From Celoporthe dispersa (Eukaryota > Ascomycota > Sordariomycetes > Diaporthales > Cryphonectriaceae), in assembly GCA_016584495.1 (NCBI GenBank), contig WAID01000006.1, positions 2,728,001-2,792,000 of the forward strand: a DNA stretch of 64,000 nucleotides. Direction: 5' to 3'. Of this stretch, positions 11,103 to 23,803 are shown piece after piece (positions within the stretch are counted from its first letter, which is position 1; each line of letters starts with the position of its first letter). The notes below the pieces were generated by a model. That model was given only the letters and a program-made list of their open reading frames with translations. It did not search any database and was not told the DNA's origin. The translations under genes and the position numbers were made by a program.

Positions 11103-14010
11103 ATGCCCTTCACCCGCAGTATGGACTTCTCTATAGACAAGGAGGACTTCTTCCAGCTCTCCTCGTCGCCGGCTCCTGGGTCTGAGGCCGGCAACCCTGC
11201 GGCAGGGAACCCTTCTCACCACCAGCACCAGCACCAGCAGCAACAACAGCAGCAGCAGCAGCCTCGTCCACCCTCTGACTTCTTTGACCAGTACGTGGTC
11301 ATGGAGAGAGAAGGGGTCGATGCTCATGAGCACGCTCACAGTACAGATGAGAACTTCTTCGTACCCATCCACGGCGAGGAGAGGCTAGAGACAGACCCTC
11401 ACCAACACCACCAACTTCTCCTTCTCCCAAACCACCAGCAGCAGCAGCAGCAGTACCACCACCAGGCTAAGCTTGCAGGGGAAGACCTGTCCCGTCCCGC
11501 CTCAGCCTTGTCCCCCATCCCCCCTTCCCACCATCACCCGGTGGGCCTCGGGGTAAACAGCGGTGCATCCCCGCCCGGGGAGTCAGCCGACATGATATCG
11601 ATCGCCAACTCGCCTCCTTCACTGGACGGAGGAGGGTCTGGCTCCTCCGATTCGGGATCAGCCAAATCGGGCGGGTCGATGACGAGTCATCATCTTCAGC
11701 AGCAGCAGCAGCACCACCACCACCACCACCACCACCACCACCATCCGCACCGTCCCTGCCAGACAGGCCCACATCAGGAACAGCAGGTCGCGGTAGGGAG
11801 CTCAGCTCCTGGCGGCCTCGAGGGTGGGGATGCAGGGCAGGCTGGTGGTAGGCGTAGCTCGACCAACCACGTCGTTCTCGGCCACCTCAACCCTGAGACA
11901 GTCGAACAAAGGCGACGGCTCCTTAGTGGCCGGCGCGGGCTGGGCGCGCAGGACCAGCCCGCCGGTGGCTCCATCTCAGACTCTGAGCTGCTTAGGCTAG
12001 AGGGTCTAGCCGTGAACTCAACCCGCGGGACAGTGGCATGTACCGCTCCTCCGTCATCGACTGTTGTTGCTGCCGCGTCGATGGTATCTCTACCACCACC
12101 CATGACCTCCTCCTCGTCCGCCTCCCCTGGCCGGGCTGCCGCTAATCATCCTCCTGTTCCTCTTCCTGCTCGTCGTCCCCTGACAACAACAAACACCCCA
12201 GCGACACGACCAAGAAGAGCCACTGGCCAGCTCGCACCAGCAGCAGACGACATCGACCTGTGCAACCTCACCAAGACCGGTGGTAGGCACACCTTCAAGG
12301 CCGGCTCACAGCGCAGACTCGAGTCCATATATTCCACGATCCGCCGGGCTGTAGGTTCCCGAGGCCGCCTGAACCCTCACCAGCCCCTCAAGAACAACGG
12401 ACACCAGGGCGTGATCCCCTCACACATGGAGTCTGCCAAGAAAGCTACCCGCCGTCTGGCCTCCGAGAGCCAGCACATGTGGGACGGCATGCCCATATCG
12501 CCACCGCTGACGGACATGGCTCATAACCCGGCTCTACCTCAACACGGGCCCGGCACCGGTGGTGGTGGCGGCGGCGAAGAAGGTGGCACACCGGCCAACC
12601 CTTTCGTCGCCGGCATGATGGAGGATCCGTTCTTCGACTTCCCGGGCGCTGAGGGTATGCTCGGCCCTGCGGCGCGTATCAACGCAAGGAGCGTCGGGTT
12701 CAACGCCAACATCCCAAACACGCCGCTCGCCACGCCGAACCTCAAGCCCGATGGGTCAGGCGATGAGGCTGCAAGCTATTTCGCCACGACCAGTGAGCCG
12801 TGGCGGCTCAGCGGCTCAGCCTGGGCACCTTCGTACGACATGGGCGGTACCGGGCCGTTCCTCCACGGCGACGGCACCGTTGTCGATGTCTGGAACTCGG
12901 ACCCTGCGTCGGACAGCGGCAGCCTCGAGTTCACCACGTCGGCGGCTTCACAGCCCAACAACGCCGGAGAGGGAGCCCCGACGGGCACCAGAAACCACCA
13001 CAACCTCACGATCCAGGTGCCCTCGTATGTCTCGCACACCGCCGAGGCTCACCACACCCCCGGGTCAGACGACCTCGCGGGCGCGGGCCTGATGATCCAC
13101 ATGCCCCAGCCAAGAACACCCAACAGCGCGCCGCTCCTCTCGTCTCAGATCCACCAGACGCACACCGGTATCCCTCTCCACGAGGCGTCCGTGTATCCCT
13201 TCCCGGACCAGTGCCAGCAGCAGCAGCACGCCCCAGGGAGCATGCACTCAATCCACGGCGCCTACGGGCCAGGGCCTACGACGATGACCACCAACTCGGC
13301 AGCCAACACAACAGCAATGTCAGCAGGCAACGGCCACCCCTCACCGAGCCGTCGCCATAAGCCACGCGCCCCGTCCTCGGGAGCCCGGTACCACCACCAG
13401 GTCCCAGGCGGCGCAAGCGTGTCACCCCGCAAAGGCGCGGCAGCCGAGCTCAGTCTCATCATCACCATCTCCCACACCAGCCAGCAATCACGGTCACAGC
13501 GCTGGTGCCGGCGTAGCCACACGTCGTTCCCGCTCCTCCACCCGCCGTCAGGCCTCCGCGAGCTTAGCTAGCGGTGGCGGCGCCATCAACGGCCTCGCGC
13601 ACCGCAAGTCCACGACAGACCTGATCACCCCCATCTCCGACGTTCAGACGCATGCCGTCAAGAAGCGGAGGAGCACGTCCAGCTGGCGCGGGACCGGGCA
13701 TCACTCGCGCCGCAGCGTGTCCGGCGCCTCCTTGTCCGGAGGACTCTCCCTTGGAGACGTCGGCGGTGTCAATCTCGACAACGGTGGTACCAGCGGCTGC
13801 AGCGGACAGATTGGGTTCGTGAACTACACCCCCAACGATCATAACGTGCTCATGACGGGTGTTGCGCCCAGCGGGTCCAGCAAGACCAAGGCCAGGCGGG
13901 AGAAGGAGGCCATGGAGAAGCAGAGAAAGCTCAGCGAGGCAATGCTCAAGGCCGCCACGGCTGCTGGCATGGATGTGGCAATGCTGAAGGAGGAAGGCAT
14001 CGTCATTTGA
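11103..14010 (+). CDS. wetA: WetA-type developmental (conidiation) regulator
   Basis: WetA acts late in the BrlA-AbaA-WetA cascade, in conidial maturation and wall building. The diagnostic part is the C-terminus: near 13860 it reads GVAPSGSSKTKARREKEAME, the signature of the ESC1/WetA-related family, followed by a short helical tail ending at 14010. The N-terminus has an FDQYVVME segment like the FNQYV motif I recall from Aspergillus WetA. Between them lie poly-Gln and poly-His tracts and Ser/Pro-rich disorder, making the protein (about 968 aa) longer than Aspergillus WetA. The ATG at 11103 is chosen because it precedes the conserved N-terminal motif. One frame ends at 13571 and the conserved C-terminus lies in the next. 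One base must be skipped between about 13288 and 13566, by a non-consensus intron or, more likely, an extra base (see findings). The gene is convergent with the Flc gene. Confidence 0.85.
11697..11742 (+). repeat. CAG/CAC trinucleotide tract inside wetA
   Basis: A run of CAG codons passes into a run of CAC codons, encoding poly-Gln followed by poly-His. Shorter CAG-rich tracts occur at about 11222-11261 and 11440-11460 in the same gene. These tracts are likely to vary in length between strains. Confidence 0.9.
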
Positions 14011-16347
14011 TGAACCGGGGAAGTAGATAGACTGGTGTCTTTCTCTCTTCCCCGCTCTCTCTCTCCCTCTCTCCCTCTCTCTCTCTCTCTCTCGCTCACT
14101 CTCTTCTCTGGGCGCAGCAGCATGTGTGTGTGTCTGTGTGCGCGCGCCCGGCAGCCCTGTGGCGACACGAAGAAAAGAAAGAAAAAAAACCAACAACAGG
14201 GATCATGGCAATAAGAATCCCACCGAGCACTGTCTTTTTTGTCTTTTTAGTTTCAGTCTCACTTGTTTCCTAGCCCCGCGCCCAGCTTCACTACAAAGGG
14301 GGCGGACATGCTTCTCATCCGATCCGCGGCGCCTCTAGGCGTTGGGGAGTGGGGGTGTAACTTGGGGAAAGGCTCAAGGGTGATTTTGTTGTGATTTGTC
14401 AATTGCCTTTTGAAGGAGTATCTGTTTGGGCTGGGCTGGGAGGGAGAGGGAATGGGGCCTATAATCGGGGAGTTTGGGTATCCATGTAGGGAAGGCAGGG
14501 GGAAGAGGCGTTGTGGCCTAACGGATCGATGTTAATCAAGGCGTAACTTCAAGTACGGCCTGGCCATGGGCGCTTGGTGGTTGGGTGCAACAGGTGTGGG
14601 GGTGACTTGAGACGCCAGGTCGCGTAATTGTCTGTCTTGTCTGTCAGTCTGTTTTCAACAAACACATTATTATTATACCGCTCCTTTTTTTTCTTTTTTT
14701 TTCCTTTGCTTTTCTTCTTCTCCTTTTCTCTTTATTAATATCTCCCAGCGCAATAAGGGACCTTGGGAAGAAGCAGTTTAATCTTTACTTTACCTTGGTA
14801 CAAAAACAAGACAAAGTCGGGCTCCTGCTGTCCTAGCTTGAATGTTGTGCATGATAAATATCCTGATCATCTCATTAACCTGTAGGTAATGTCATAAACG
14901 TATTAGAAGCCTTGCTCACCGCCCACTCACATGATGGGAGGACATGTCCATGCAGCACTATCATGTCGTTTCCATGCTCGAGGAGGCGGCATTAACGATG
15001 AGAGAAGGGGAAGAAGCCCGAGGCTGTGTAGTAACCCTGCAGATCATTCGTCAGCCAAATATAGTCCTTGTTCATAAACGGCACGGTAAAAGAGAAAAAA
15101 GACACAGCCCCTCTTTGCCTATGTCGTTCGTACACGGTCCGCCATTAGAAGAAACTGAAGATTTCTAGAGAGAGAGAGAGAGAGAGAGAGAAAGTGACGA
15201 ACTAGGGAGGTTTTAAAAAGGGAAAGGGGAAAAAAAAGACCGGAAGAAGAAGAAAAAGATTTAGAGACTGTTGTGGCAGTGTCTGGGGGGGGTGTGTTGG
15301 GAGGGACTCACATTAGGCGGGAGGGGAGGGGGTTTTGAGACACCTGAGCCCCCTCTTCTCCCTTGCGTCAAGAGCTGAACAGGCTGACGAGTAGACTCAA
15401 GCTGCCGTCACACCACTCACCGCCTTGATCTTCTCCGTCTTCACGGATGACGATGAGAACGATAGGTGAGCGCGCCGCTTCAAGGGAATGGCACAGAGTC
15501 TCTGAGCTTGAACAAAACAAGTCAATTAGCTATATGAAGCCCAATATAAATATCAGCCACACCTTGCCTATCGTCAAGAGGAAAAAAAAAAAACATTGAC
15601 AATGACAAGCGGGCGAAACCAATACAGCGCGCGCCACTCTTTTGGCCCTGTCCCTGCAGCACCAACGGGGCGCACTCGTCACTTGAGTTGTCCCCTCCCT
15701 CCCCCTCCCCCCCTTCAGACGGCTGGCTCGGCGGTAGATTCGCCCGAGGACGCCTTCTTCACGTCCACAATGTATCACCACCCATGCTAGAAACCGTCTC
15801 CTTCTCTTCAGTCCCAATAATGGTACTAACGACATTTCTCGGGCCGTTCCAAAGTATGGCTGGTATGTGGTAGAAACCATCTCATCCAGGTATCCCGTGG
15901 GTGCAAGAATGAGGTTCTAATAGCATTGTATCGATCAACTCCGTGTGAAGGTCTCAAGATCCTGCTCTGTCGGCTTGCAGAATGGTGGCCCGATCCCAGA
16001 GCTCCTGACGCCGTTCCGTGTGCTCCTATAATGTGCTCTGACAAGCGGAAGAAAAGTGGTTGTTGAGGTATGACAAGAATTTTCGGAAGTATCCAAGCCT
16101 GGTTTGGTGGTTTTGGGTTTCGTAGTTATTGCACGCTGGCAGGTCGATCAGCGGTAATGAGTCGGAGCGACATATGAAGTCGGTAGGTGTGACGTGGCGA
16201 GCCCTCCCCCATGTGGTATATTGGGTTTTTCTTCTTTCGAATAACGTGGAATATATATAAAAAAAAATCCTCTAGTTCCATTGCGTCGTTAATGGCGACT
16301 CCGGCACAGGCGTCGTCAGTACGCCTCGTGCCGCCGTTTGAAAATCG
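14011..16347. other. Intergenic region between convergent wetA and Flc genes
   Basis: No gene was seen. A (CT)n tract at about 14040-14096 lies directly after the wetA stop and is probably 3' UTR. A (GA)n tract lies at about 15166-15192. T-rich stretches near 14690-14740 may include polyadenylation signals. The remaining open frames are short and lack motifs. Confidence 0.6.
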
Positions 16348-18877
16348 TTAGTGTTCATAACCTGCCCCACGCTGCCAAGGACTGGAAAGAAGAACATGTT
16401 AGCCGTAATTCACCTCGGGTCAAATGTCAAAATTGCTAACTTACCTCGTGTTGCTCTGCGGCTGGTAGCCGTTGGCCGGGCTACCGTTGTTCTGGCCCCG
16501 GTAAGCCGACAAGTTCGATGACGACCCGTACGGGCTTGGTGGCTGCATTGAGGAACCACTTGGCTGTTGGCGAAGGTACTGTCCTCCGTTGTAGGCCTGG
16601 TATTGGGGCTGCTGCTGTTGCTGCTGCCCTTGTCCGGGACTGGCACTGCGACTGTCATTTGGGAACAGTGGCACCGCAGGATCCACCGGCGAACGAGGCG
16701 CCTCACGGTAGGCAGGTTGCGAGAGGGGCGAGTTGATCTGCTGGGGCACCTGCATATGCGATGGGTCGGTCCGTCGCTTCAGCGAGTCAGATGATATCGA
16801 CTCGGCATCATCGTCCAGGTCGAAAGCCTTGTAGCCATTCTTGTCACCTCGGGCGGTCGCTGCCAGGGCATCCAGCTCGGTGGTCGTGTTGAGCTGGGTC
16901 TGGGACTTCATGAAGGAAGCTCGGTCATCGGCCATGAACTGATACCTGGCATCGGGGTTCTTGCGGACCAGGACGATGACGGTCGTGACGATCAGCATGA
17001 GGAGCAGGACGAGGGCGAAGACGGCGTTCGCGAGCCAGAGAACCACGCCCACGACACCAGTGACGATGGCGGGCTGGTTGAAGACATCCGAGAAGATCAG
17101 GAGGAAGATGGAGTTCAAGAAGTTGATGACGCAGATCGAAATGTTGAACGAGTTTGTGCTCTTGTCCATCCACGGCCGCAGGACACTGGCTCCGATGAGC
17201 GCCGCAGCCTCCAGGATGATGAAGGCCACAGCCTGGACGGTAGACGCGGTCTGCGCAAAAGCAATGAACATGCCCTTGACCAGGAGATAGGCGAGGGTGG
17301 GCACGATGAAGTAGTAAGCGGAGGCTCGGAACTGGACGTAGAGGAAACCCCACTTGTTCAGGGCCTGCGGGTCGGAGAACAGGATATAGGCCGGGTTCCT
17401 GTGCATAACAACGGACCGGCGGGCGATCCGGATGACCTTGGAGGCGGCCCAGGACAGCGTGGCCAGCATGCCGAAGAAGAAGAAGACGGCGAGAACCACC
17501 TCAGCAGCCGAGTCTCTCTGGGTGAACTCCCAGAGGCACAGGATGGTCATCTGGGGGAAGCCGATCAGGGTGAGGCGGAACAGGATTCCCTTGAGGACAG
17601 TGAACCACCCATTGCGGAAGTCCACAAACTTGTTGCTCTTCATCCACTTGTTCTTGACGGCAAGCTCACAGAAGCCCTTGAAAGCCGCGACGCCTGCCAT
17701 GGTGAAGACCACAAAGATGCAGAAGAATGTCAGCCCGGTCATGAAAAGGTTTGTCGACTCGATCCCGGCCCGGTAGGCAACACGCTGAATGCCATAGACC
17801 ACATAACTGCCGCTCGCGTTCTTGACGTTCCCTCGCTTCATTATGGATGACACTGTCTGCGAGACCGAGTCGAGGGCCCGAGGCATCATTGCGATGGCCC
17901 GCTTCGAGAGGGTGATGCCCGTCTCCGCCAGGGAACGCTTCATCTTGCGCTTCTCTACCTGCACGGAGACTGTCGTCAGGGAGTCGAACAGCTCAGAGGG
18001 CGTCCCACCAGTGGCGCGCTGGTACCATGTGAAGATGGTCTGCATGAAACCAACGCGGATGATGCCCATGCTCCACTGGAAATCCTGGGTCCAAGACTGC
18101 ACAATCGGGGGGAGCTCGATGCTGGTCATCCCGAGCATGGCCTGGCCCTGGAAGTAGCCGAAAAGCGACAGCGCGTTGGCGGCAACATGGGAGGCGGCAT
18201 TGGAGTGGCCGAGTCCAGAGATGACGGCCGACGAGGCCAGCGCGAGACCAGCGACGATAGCGGTGGCCCACTTGACGCCCAGCAGGTTGACAGTCTTTCC
18301 GTTGGAGATATCGGCCTCGACACAGGCGACGCTCTCGCCGTTGGACGTGTAGTTCATATACAGCCTGACTTTGGCATCGAGATCGGGAAAGGTATACGCA
18401 ATGCCTGGGATTTCAGCAGCCGCACTCTCGCTCACGTCCAGGGCAAAGGTCAGCGCCATCTTTCCGGCAGTCCTACACACAGAGAGAAGAGATGTCAGTA
18501 TCATGTTCCCGCCCCGAGAACCAGGGTAGGCGTCCCAAGGGGGTGGCCACAGCGCAACAGCACACGTACATGGGACAGAGACCAGCCAGATTGATCTTGC
18601 AAGGGTCGACCGTCTGCCTGATGATCTGGTAGCCGTACGCCGTGATCGTGGCATCGAAGACGACGTTACCCTGGATCGACGAGGTTGCCGACAGGTCAAC
18701 AGTAGCGCTGTTGTTAGCTGGAGTGTAGACGACGTTGAAGAGACTGGCCGTGAATCCCGAGTCGGACTGGCAGGTGTTCAGGGAGCTGGACGAGAGCATC
18801 TGCTCCGCCCCAGCCGGGCGGCATATGGCCGCGAGGGAGGAGAGTAACAATATCGGAGCCCTCGATGTGAACCACAT
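16348..18877 (-). CDS. Flc/TRP-like membrane channel family protein (FAD carrier-type)
   Basis: The family (yeast Flc1-3, fission yeast Pkd2) comprises secretory-pathway or plasma-membrane proteins linked to calcium, FAD transport and wall integrity. Three exons are inferred: 18877-18570, 18472-16445 and 16381-16348, giving 789 aa. Intron 1 (GTACGT...TAG, 97 nt) joins CPM to TAGKM in frame. Intron 2 (GTAAGT, branch GGCTAAC, CCAG, 63 nt) replaces an immediate stop with a 12-residue tail ending GYEH. The N-terminus is a signal peptide (MWFTSRAPILLLSSLAA), followed by a Cys-containing ML-like luminal domain to about residue 150. Eight or nine hydrophobic segments follow, then a cytosolic tail of about 150 residues rich in Q, S and P. 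Start choice: the ATG at 18877 opens directly into the signal peptide. The family is clear; the yeast orthologue is not assigned. Confidence 0.88.
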
Positions 18878-21800
18878 CTTGACGGATGTAGTGTGTGCTA
18901 AGACTTTAGGAGAAGGTATAATCGAGGCCCGTGCCGGGTGGGAATCTCGGGACTGGCGATGGACCTGTCGCTGCACGACCGAGTTCCCGCGGTGTTGACA
19001 AGGAGAGGAAAGGAGCGTATGTCTGTGATGTTTATTCCGACATCAATGGAGTAGGGGCGTCTCGATGTCGACGGCGAGGTGTCTCTCTCTCTCTCTCTTG
19101 TTCGAAGGAGGTCAGTGGGCTGGCCGGTCGGCTACGTAGGTCGATCCAAAGTTGGGGGTTTCCAAAAGAAGGAGTAGGTAAGTCGTGGAATGGGAAGGAT
19201 TATATGACGATAGTGTCGAGGGCCGCGATCAAGGGCCGTCCGTCGTTGGGATTTTGTCGGACGTGCGCTACGGGTCCAAGGAGAATAGCGAAGGAGGTCG
19301 GTCTGCCCTTTGTGTGTTTTCTTTTGGCGAGGCGTGGAATTCAATTCGACAAGTAGCCCCTCCAAAGATGGTATGTTGTGTTGTTAAATGATGGTCGTGG
19401 TATGTGTTGTACCCAAAAGTGTTAAATGGAGAAGAAATGGAGAAAGTCGAGATATGAAGAATAAGGAGTAGGAGAGACGAGAACCCCTTCGTGAACCCAG
19501 GCAGGCTGTTGTTGCTCAGGTGAAATGAACAAAGGCCTGATCCGTGGGTGCTGTTGGCTGGCGAAGATCTGGGTCTGATGACGGGGGCGTCGAGGTCAAG
19601 ATTGGAAGAGTGTGTGTAGGTTGTAAAAAGGTCACGAACATGGGAATCGAACGTGGAGCGAGAGGACGTTCCTGTCCTGCTTGGGCTGGCGGGAAGGGGG
19701 CCCAATGCGGTCGCGTGAGTGGGTGGGTGCGTGGGTGGGTGTACCTGTAGTGTGTGTGTGTGTATGTGTGCTTGCTATGGTCTCCAGTGGGTGGTGGTGG
19801 GTTCTAAGATTCGTAGTGGAGCAACAGCAGAGGGCGAAGGAAGGGGGGCACGAACGGACCCGTCTTAGTAGTCGTAATCAAAGGGGGGGGAAGGGACTTT
19901 TCCTCAGGAAAGAAAGAGGAGAGAAGGCGGGAGAGGACGTGCTTTGACGGCACGAGCCAGCGTATGGCTATGTACTGATGTACTCGCTACGTACTTGTTA
20001 GTATGGCACCACAGCAGCACATCGCAGCAGTACTACGGTTCCCTAGAATTCCAGGGGCCTAGTCACCCAAGACAATTGGCCCGTCACAGCAAATTGCAGC
20101 GCCAATTAGTGGTGACGAGGTAGCCTGTAGTAGTCAAGGGGTAAAAGCTTGGCACTGTACTACCCGCATAGCACACCAGGCCTCGTGGCCACAACATGTA
20201 CCCTTCTCGCCCCGGTGCGCCACGGCCCAGGTCACAGCACTAACAGAGGTACTTGTCCTGGAGAGCTAGGACCACGCCCTGATGCAGGTACGGATGCGCC
20301 TGCGAGCTCGTTACGAGTCCATGTGGACCCTTTAGGACGGCTACTATGGCACCTGCCTCCTCTTCTCAGGAATGAATGAATGGAACCCATCTTCCCCTCC
20401 TCGCCCTCCCTCGCCCGCCAGACAGGGCTGGTCTGAATTTCTTATTGTCAGCCAGCTTCATCTTATTGCCGTCGCAACGGGTATCAACAACGCCATCTTT
20501 CCATCATCGTCACCATCACCACCCTCCTCCTCCTCCTCCTCCACCTCCATGCGGTGCCGAGGATTCCTGCCAAGTACACTGCATACCATGGACAAGCCAC
20601 CTGACAGGGTAGCGCGGCAGAGCAGCACAGAATGACGTCCACTCTGCATTTCTGATGCATGAAGCGAGCCAGGTTTTTTGGGCAGCACCAACCACACACC
20701 AGGTGCTCCCCAGTAGCCGAGCAACCAAGGCTGGATGGGTGGCTGGTCAGAGGCTGCTAATGCATACTTTAGGCTTCTCAAGGTCTTGTTGTCGCAGGTG
20801 AAGATCAAGCATGCAGTGTCAATCACGGGCGATCTTGGTTCCCTTTTCCTTTTTTTTCTTCTTTTCTTTGCTCCCTCTCTCTCCCCAACCCCCAAGGCGC
20901 TGCTGCTGGCTTAGCAGAACTTTGTTTCTCGTCCACTCTCCACCGCCTCGTGTCCCCGTCTTCAACACGGATATAAGCGTGCCGGGACATTACCTTCATT
21001 ACGAGGGAGCATGTTCAGCTTTCGTCATCATCCCTTGTCCGTTCGGTGTTAACCATGGGCCCCCATCTTGTCCACGACAGGCGGTCTCGGGTCTCTCAGT
21101 GAAGAGGCCAGACAAGAGACCAGATGGGCCAAAAATAATAACCCTATGTGTACAGCGCTGTCCATGGCGCGGTGCTGACCACACCAGCCAAGCAGGGCCA
21201 GACGCTGGGCCACCACCGTTCACTCCAGGCGCGGGTCTCCCAAACAGGTCGGAATCCCAAGGCCGCTCTGTATCGAGGACACGGCGTCTCAGTGCCCCGG
21301 TTCTCCTCGCCAATAGGAATGGCCAGACCCTGGTGTTTCCTGCGTCTGAGGCACTCCGTGTCTTCGACCCTGGCTGGCTTGGCTTGCCTGATTAACTTTT
21401 TTCTTTCCTTTTCTTCCATTGTCGCTTTGTCGTGCACAGCCACGCTCCACCTGAATTTTGGCAAATACGGACCACCACACCACCACCACCATACGGCGGC
21501 GGCGGCGCTTCTTCGATTGTCTAGATTCAAAAGGGAAGAACCTTGCACTCGGCTAAGGGCTACCGAAACCTCCTTTCAGGTACCGTGTCCTTTGATGGTT
21601 TAATTGGATCGCTGCTTGCTATGGGGCCTGATGGTACGCGCTCGTCTATCCCGTACAAGAAGAACTCGGCAGAGAAGGTCGATCCAACACGTCCCGCGTG
21701 CTAGACTGCGCCAGATCAGCCGGATTTTGGATCCCTTCCCTGGGGTATGGCACGCAGATGGGCTTGCTCGTCATGCATAGCGCGTGCTATGGTGCAGAGA

Positions 21801-23803
21801 TCGGCACAGCAATCCGCGACGAGGCATCCACGGCACCTCAAATCTCAGCAACCCACCGAGCATCCGTGCTTCATAGATCATGAGGACAGAGCGCGGAGGG
21901 CTGGGCGGGCAGATCAACGGTCACAGGGCTGCGACGTGGTGTTCTGCAGTAGACCAACCAGACCCCCCCCTCTCTCCCTCTCCCTGCTCGTGTGGACCCC
22001 CTTTTGGGTTGTATTCTCCGACCCTGTATGAACCACCGTCCTGCGACACCTCCAAGCCCCCAAGGCGTTGCAGCCACACCAGGACGGGGGCGTCGCCAAT
22101 CGGGGCGGCGGATGAAAATCTACAGTCTTCAAACGTGCACTGGAACACATGGCTTTTGCGCCTCGCGTTTCGTAAATGCTACCATAGTAAACTGCTATGT
22201 ACAATCCTTTCCCCCCCGTTCGTGGCATCTGGGGTTCTCCTGGAAGATCCAATCTAAGGAATCTATTTCCAGGTCCGTCTGGCGGGGCAGTGGAGCCCGA
22301 GCAACGTCGCCGGCCGTGTCAAACTGTGCTGTCTCCGAGCATTTGCCCGCCCTGGAGTATAGAGAACGCAGAACATCAAGAGCTCATCGCTGCACCCTCA
22401 CAGCCTCGCTTGCTCTCGGCATCGCAGCCGTAATCAACTCGCCCGGACCATCACCAGCGCCAGCAAGTGATGGTCCTGTCACTGTGTGCTGCGCCCCGGT
22501 GCTGGCTTCGGCCCTGGCGTGGAGAATCGACAACCGCCCATAACAAACCCACCCCTTGCACGGCTCTTGTGTGCCGTCCTACTCCCAACGTGCACTGCGT
22601 CAAACCCCTGATAGGAGTTCGGAGCATTTGCCTCCCTCCTGCAACCTGTGTTCCATTCCCCGAGCACGACCTTCTCTGTGCGGGGTGCGTCGCTGCAACA
22701 TCTAGATCGGAATCTGAAATGCGGGAAAACGCGACAAGCAGCTGCAGATGGACGGCACAGCTGCCGACCTGAGCACTAGCAATATGGACCCTGAGAATGT
22801 TCGGACTGGCGCCGGCGAGAAGGCTTGTTGTAGGCGTGGGCCCTATGAGCTGAGTCGAGCCGCTGCGAACACGCGTATTCTGCCACGAAACCATCTACCG
22901 TACTTGCATCATCAGCGTATTCCGGGCTCAGCCACCGTTCCTCAGCTAGGGGAGAGGAGAGGGGCGGGCGCTGACTGTGTCCGCAGCAGGCCGAGTTCGA
23001 GGCGTACAAACAAGTCAAGGTGCCGTCGTATACGATGCTCACTACCTGCCCAGACAACAACACAGCCTCGTCCCATCCACAAGGCAATTTGGCTGACGAG
23101 GCAGCTGTGATTTCAACACAAAGCATTTTGTTCTTGTTTTTTTTTGTCCCTCATCTGCAGCCCAGAAACCCACGACTTGATAATGATGATCTTTGATCTT
23201 GCTGAGATGACAACGCATCATACGAAGTTTCAATATTATAGGCTCCAATGCCCCTCCGCAGAGCAATTCTCATCACATGACGCCGCTGCAGATCACCATT
23301 TCCTCGTCCGCTTCATGGCCTGGCGGGGTCATAGCCAGCTAAGAATTATGTTGCCGTAGATTCCGCGCTGCGCGGTAGAGCCTAGCGAGGGAGAGACCTT
23401 CAGGCCTGGGGCTGATATGCTGTCTTTTCAGGGTGAGCTGTAATGAATGTCGTAGGCTCTCTTGTCGTGCTCTAATCACGCCTCGGTTTCTCTCTCTCTC
23501 TCTCTCTCTCCGTTTGTGTATGTGTGTTTTGTGGCCTTCGAATGGTAGATATGCTTAGTGGTCGTGCCGGATGGCTTAGGAAGACTCATCGTCCTACCAC
23601 CCGCACTAGATCTCGTCTCCTCGACGCTGGGAGCTTGAATCACCAGCGTATCGCGCAGATGATCTCGTGAATGCGCCGTGAGGCTGGGAAGGGAGGAAAG
23701 GAGGACGCGGGGGTATCGATTCACTGCTCTCGCCGTCAAAAGCAAATCACTTCGCAGATACTATACACACACCTACAATTCCACCAGCCACCCGCCCGTC
23801 CTA
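18878..23803. other. Long gene-free stretch (about 4.9 kb)
   Basis: No gene was recognised. The first kilobase is the likely promoter and leader of the Flc gene. TG-rich sequence occurs near 19720-19770 and a (CT)n tract near 23486-23511. Open frames up to 194 codons (20811-21395) and 183 codons (21992-22543) overlap others on both strands, lack motifs and look like chance frames in GC-rich DNA. A regulatory or non-coding RNA role is possible but nothing in the sequence demonstrates one. Confidence 0.55.

Noticed and set aside
20811..21395. 194-codon plus-strand frame
   Set aside because: It begins with a Phe run from a T-rich tract and is Pro/Arg-rich with no domain. Frames of similar length overlap it on the other strand.
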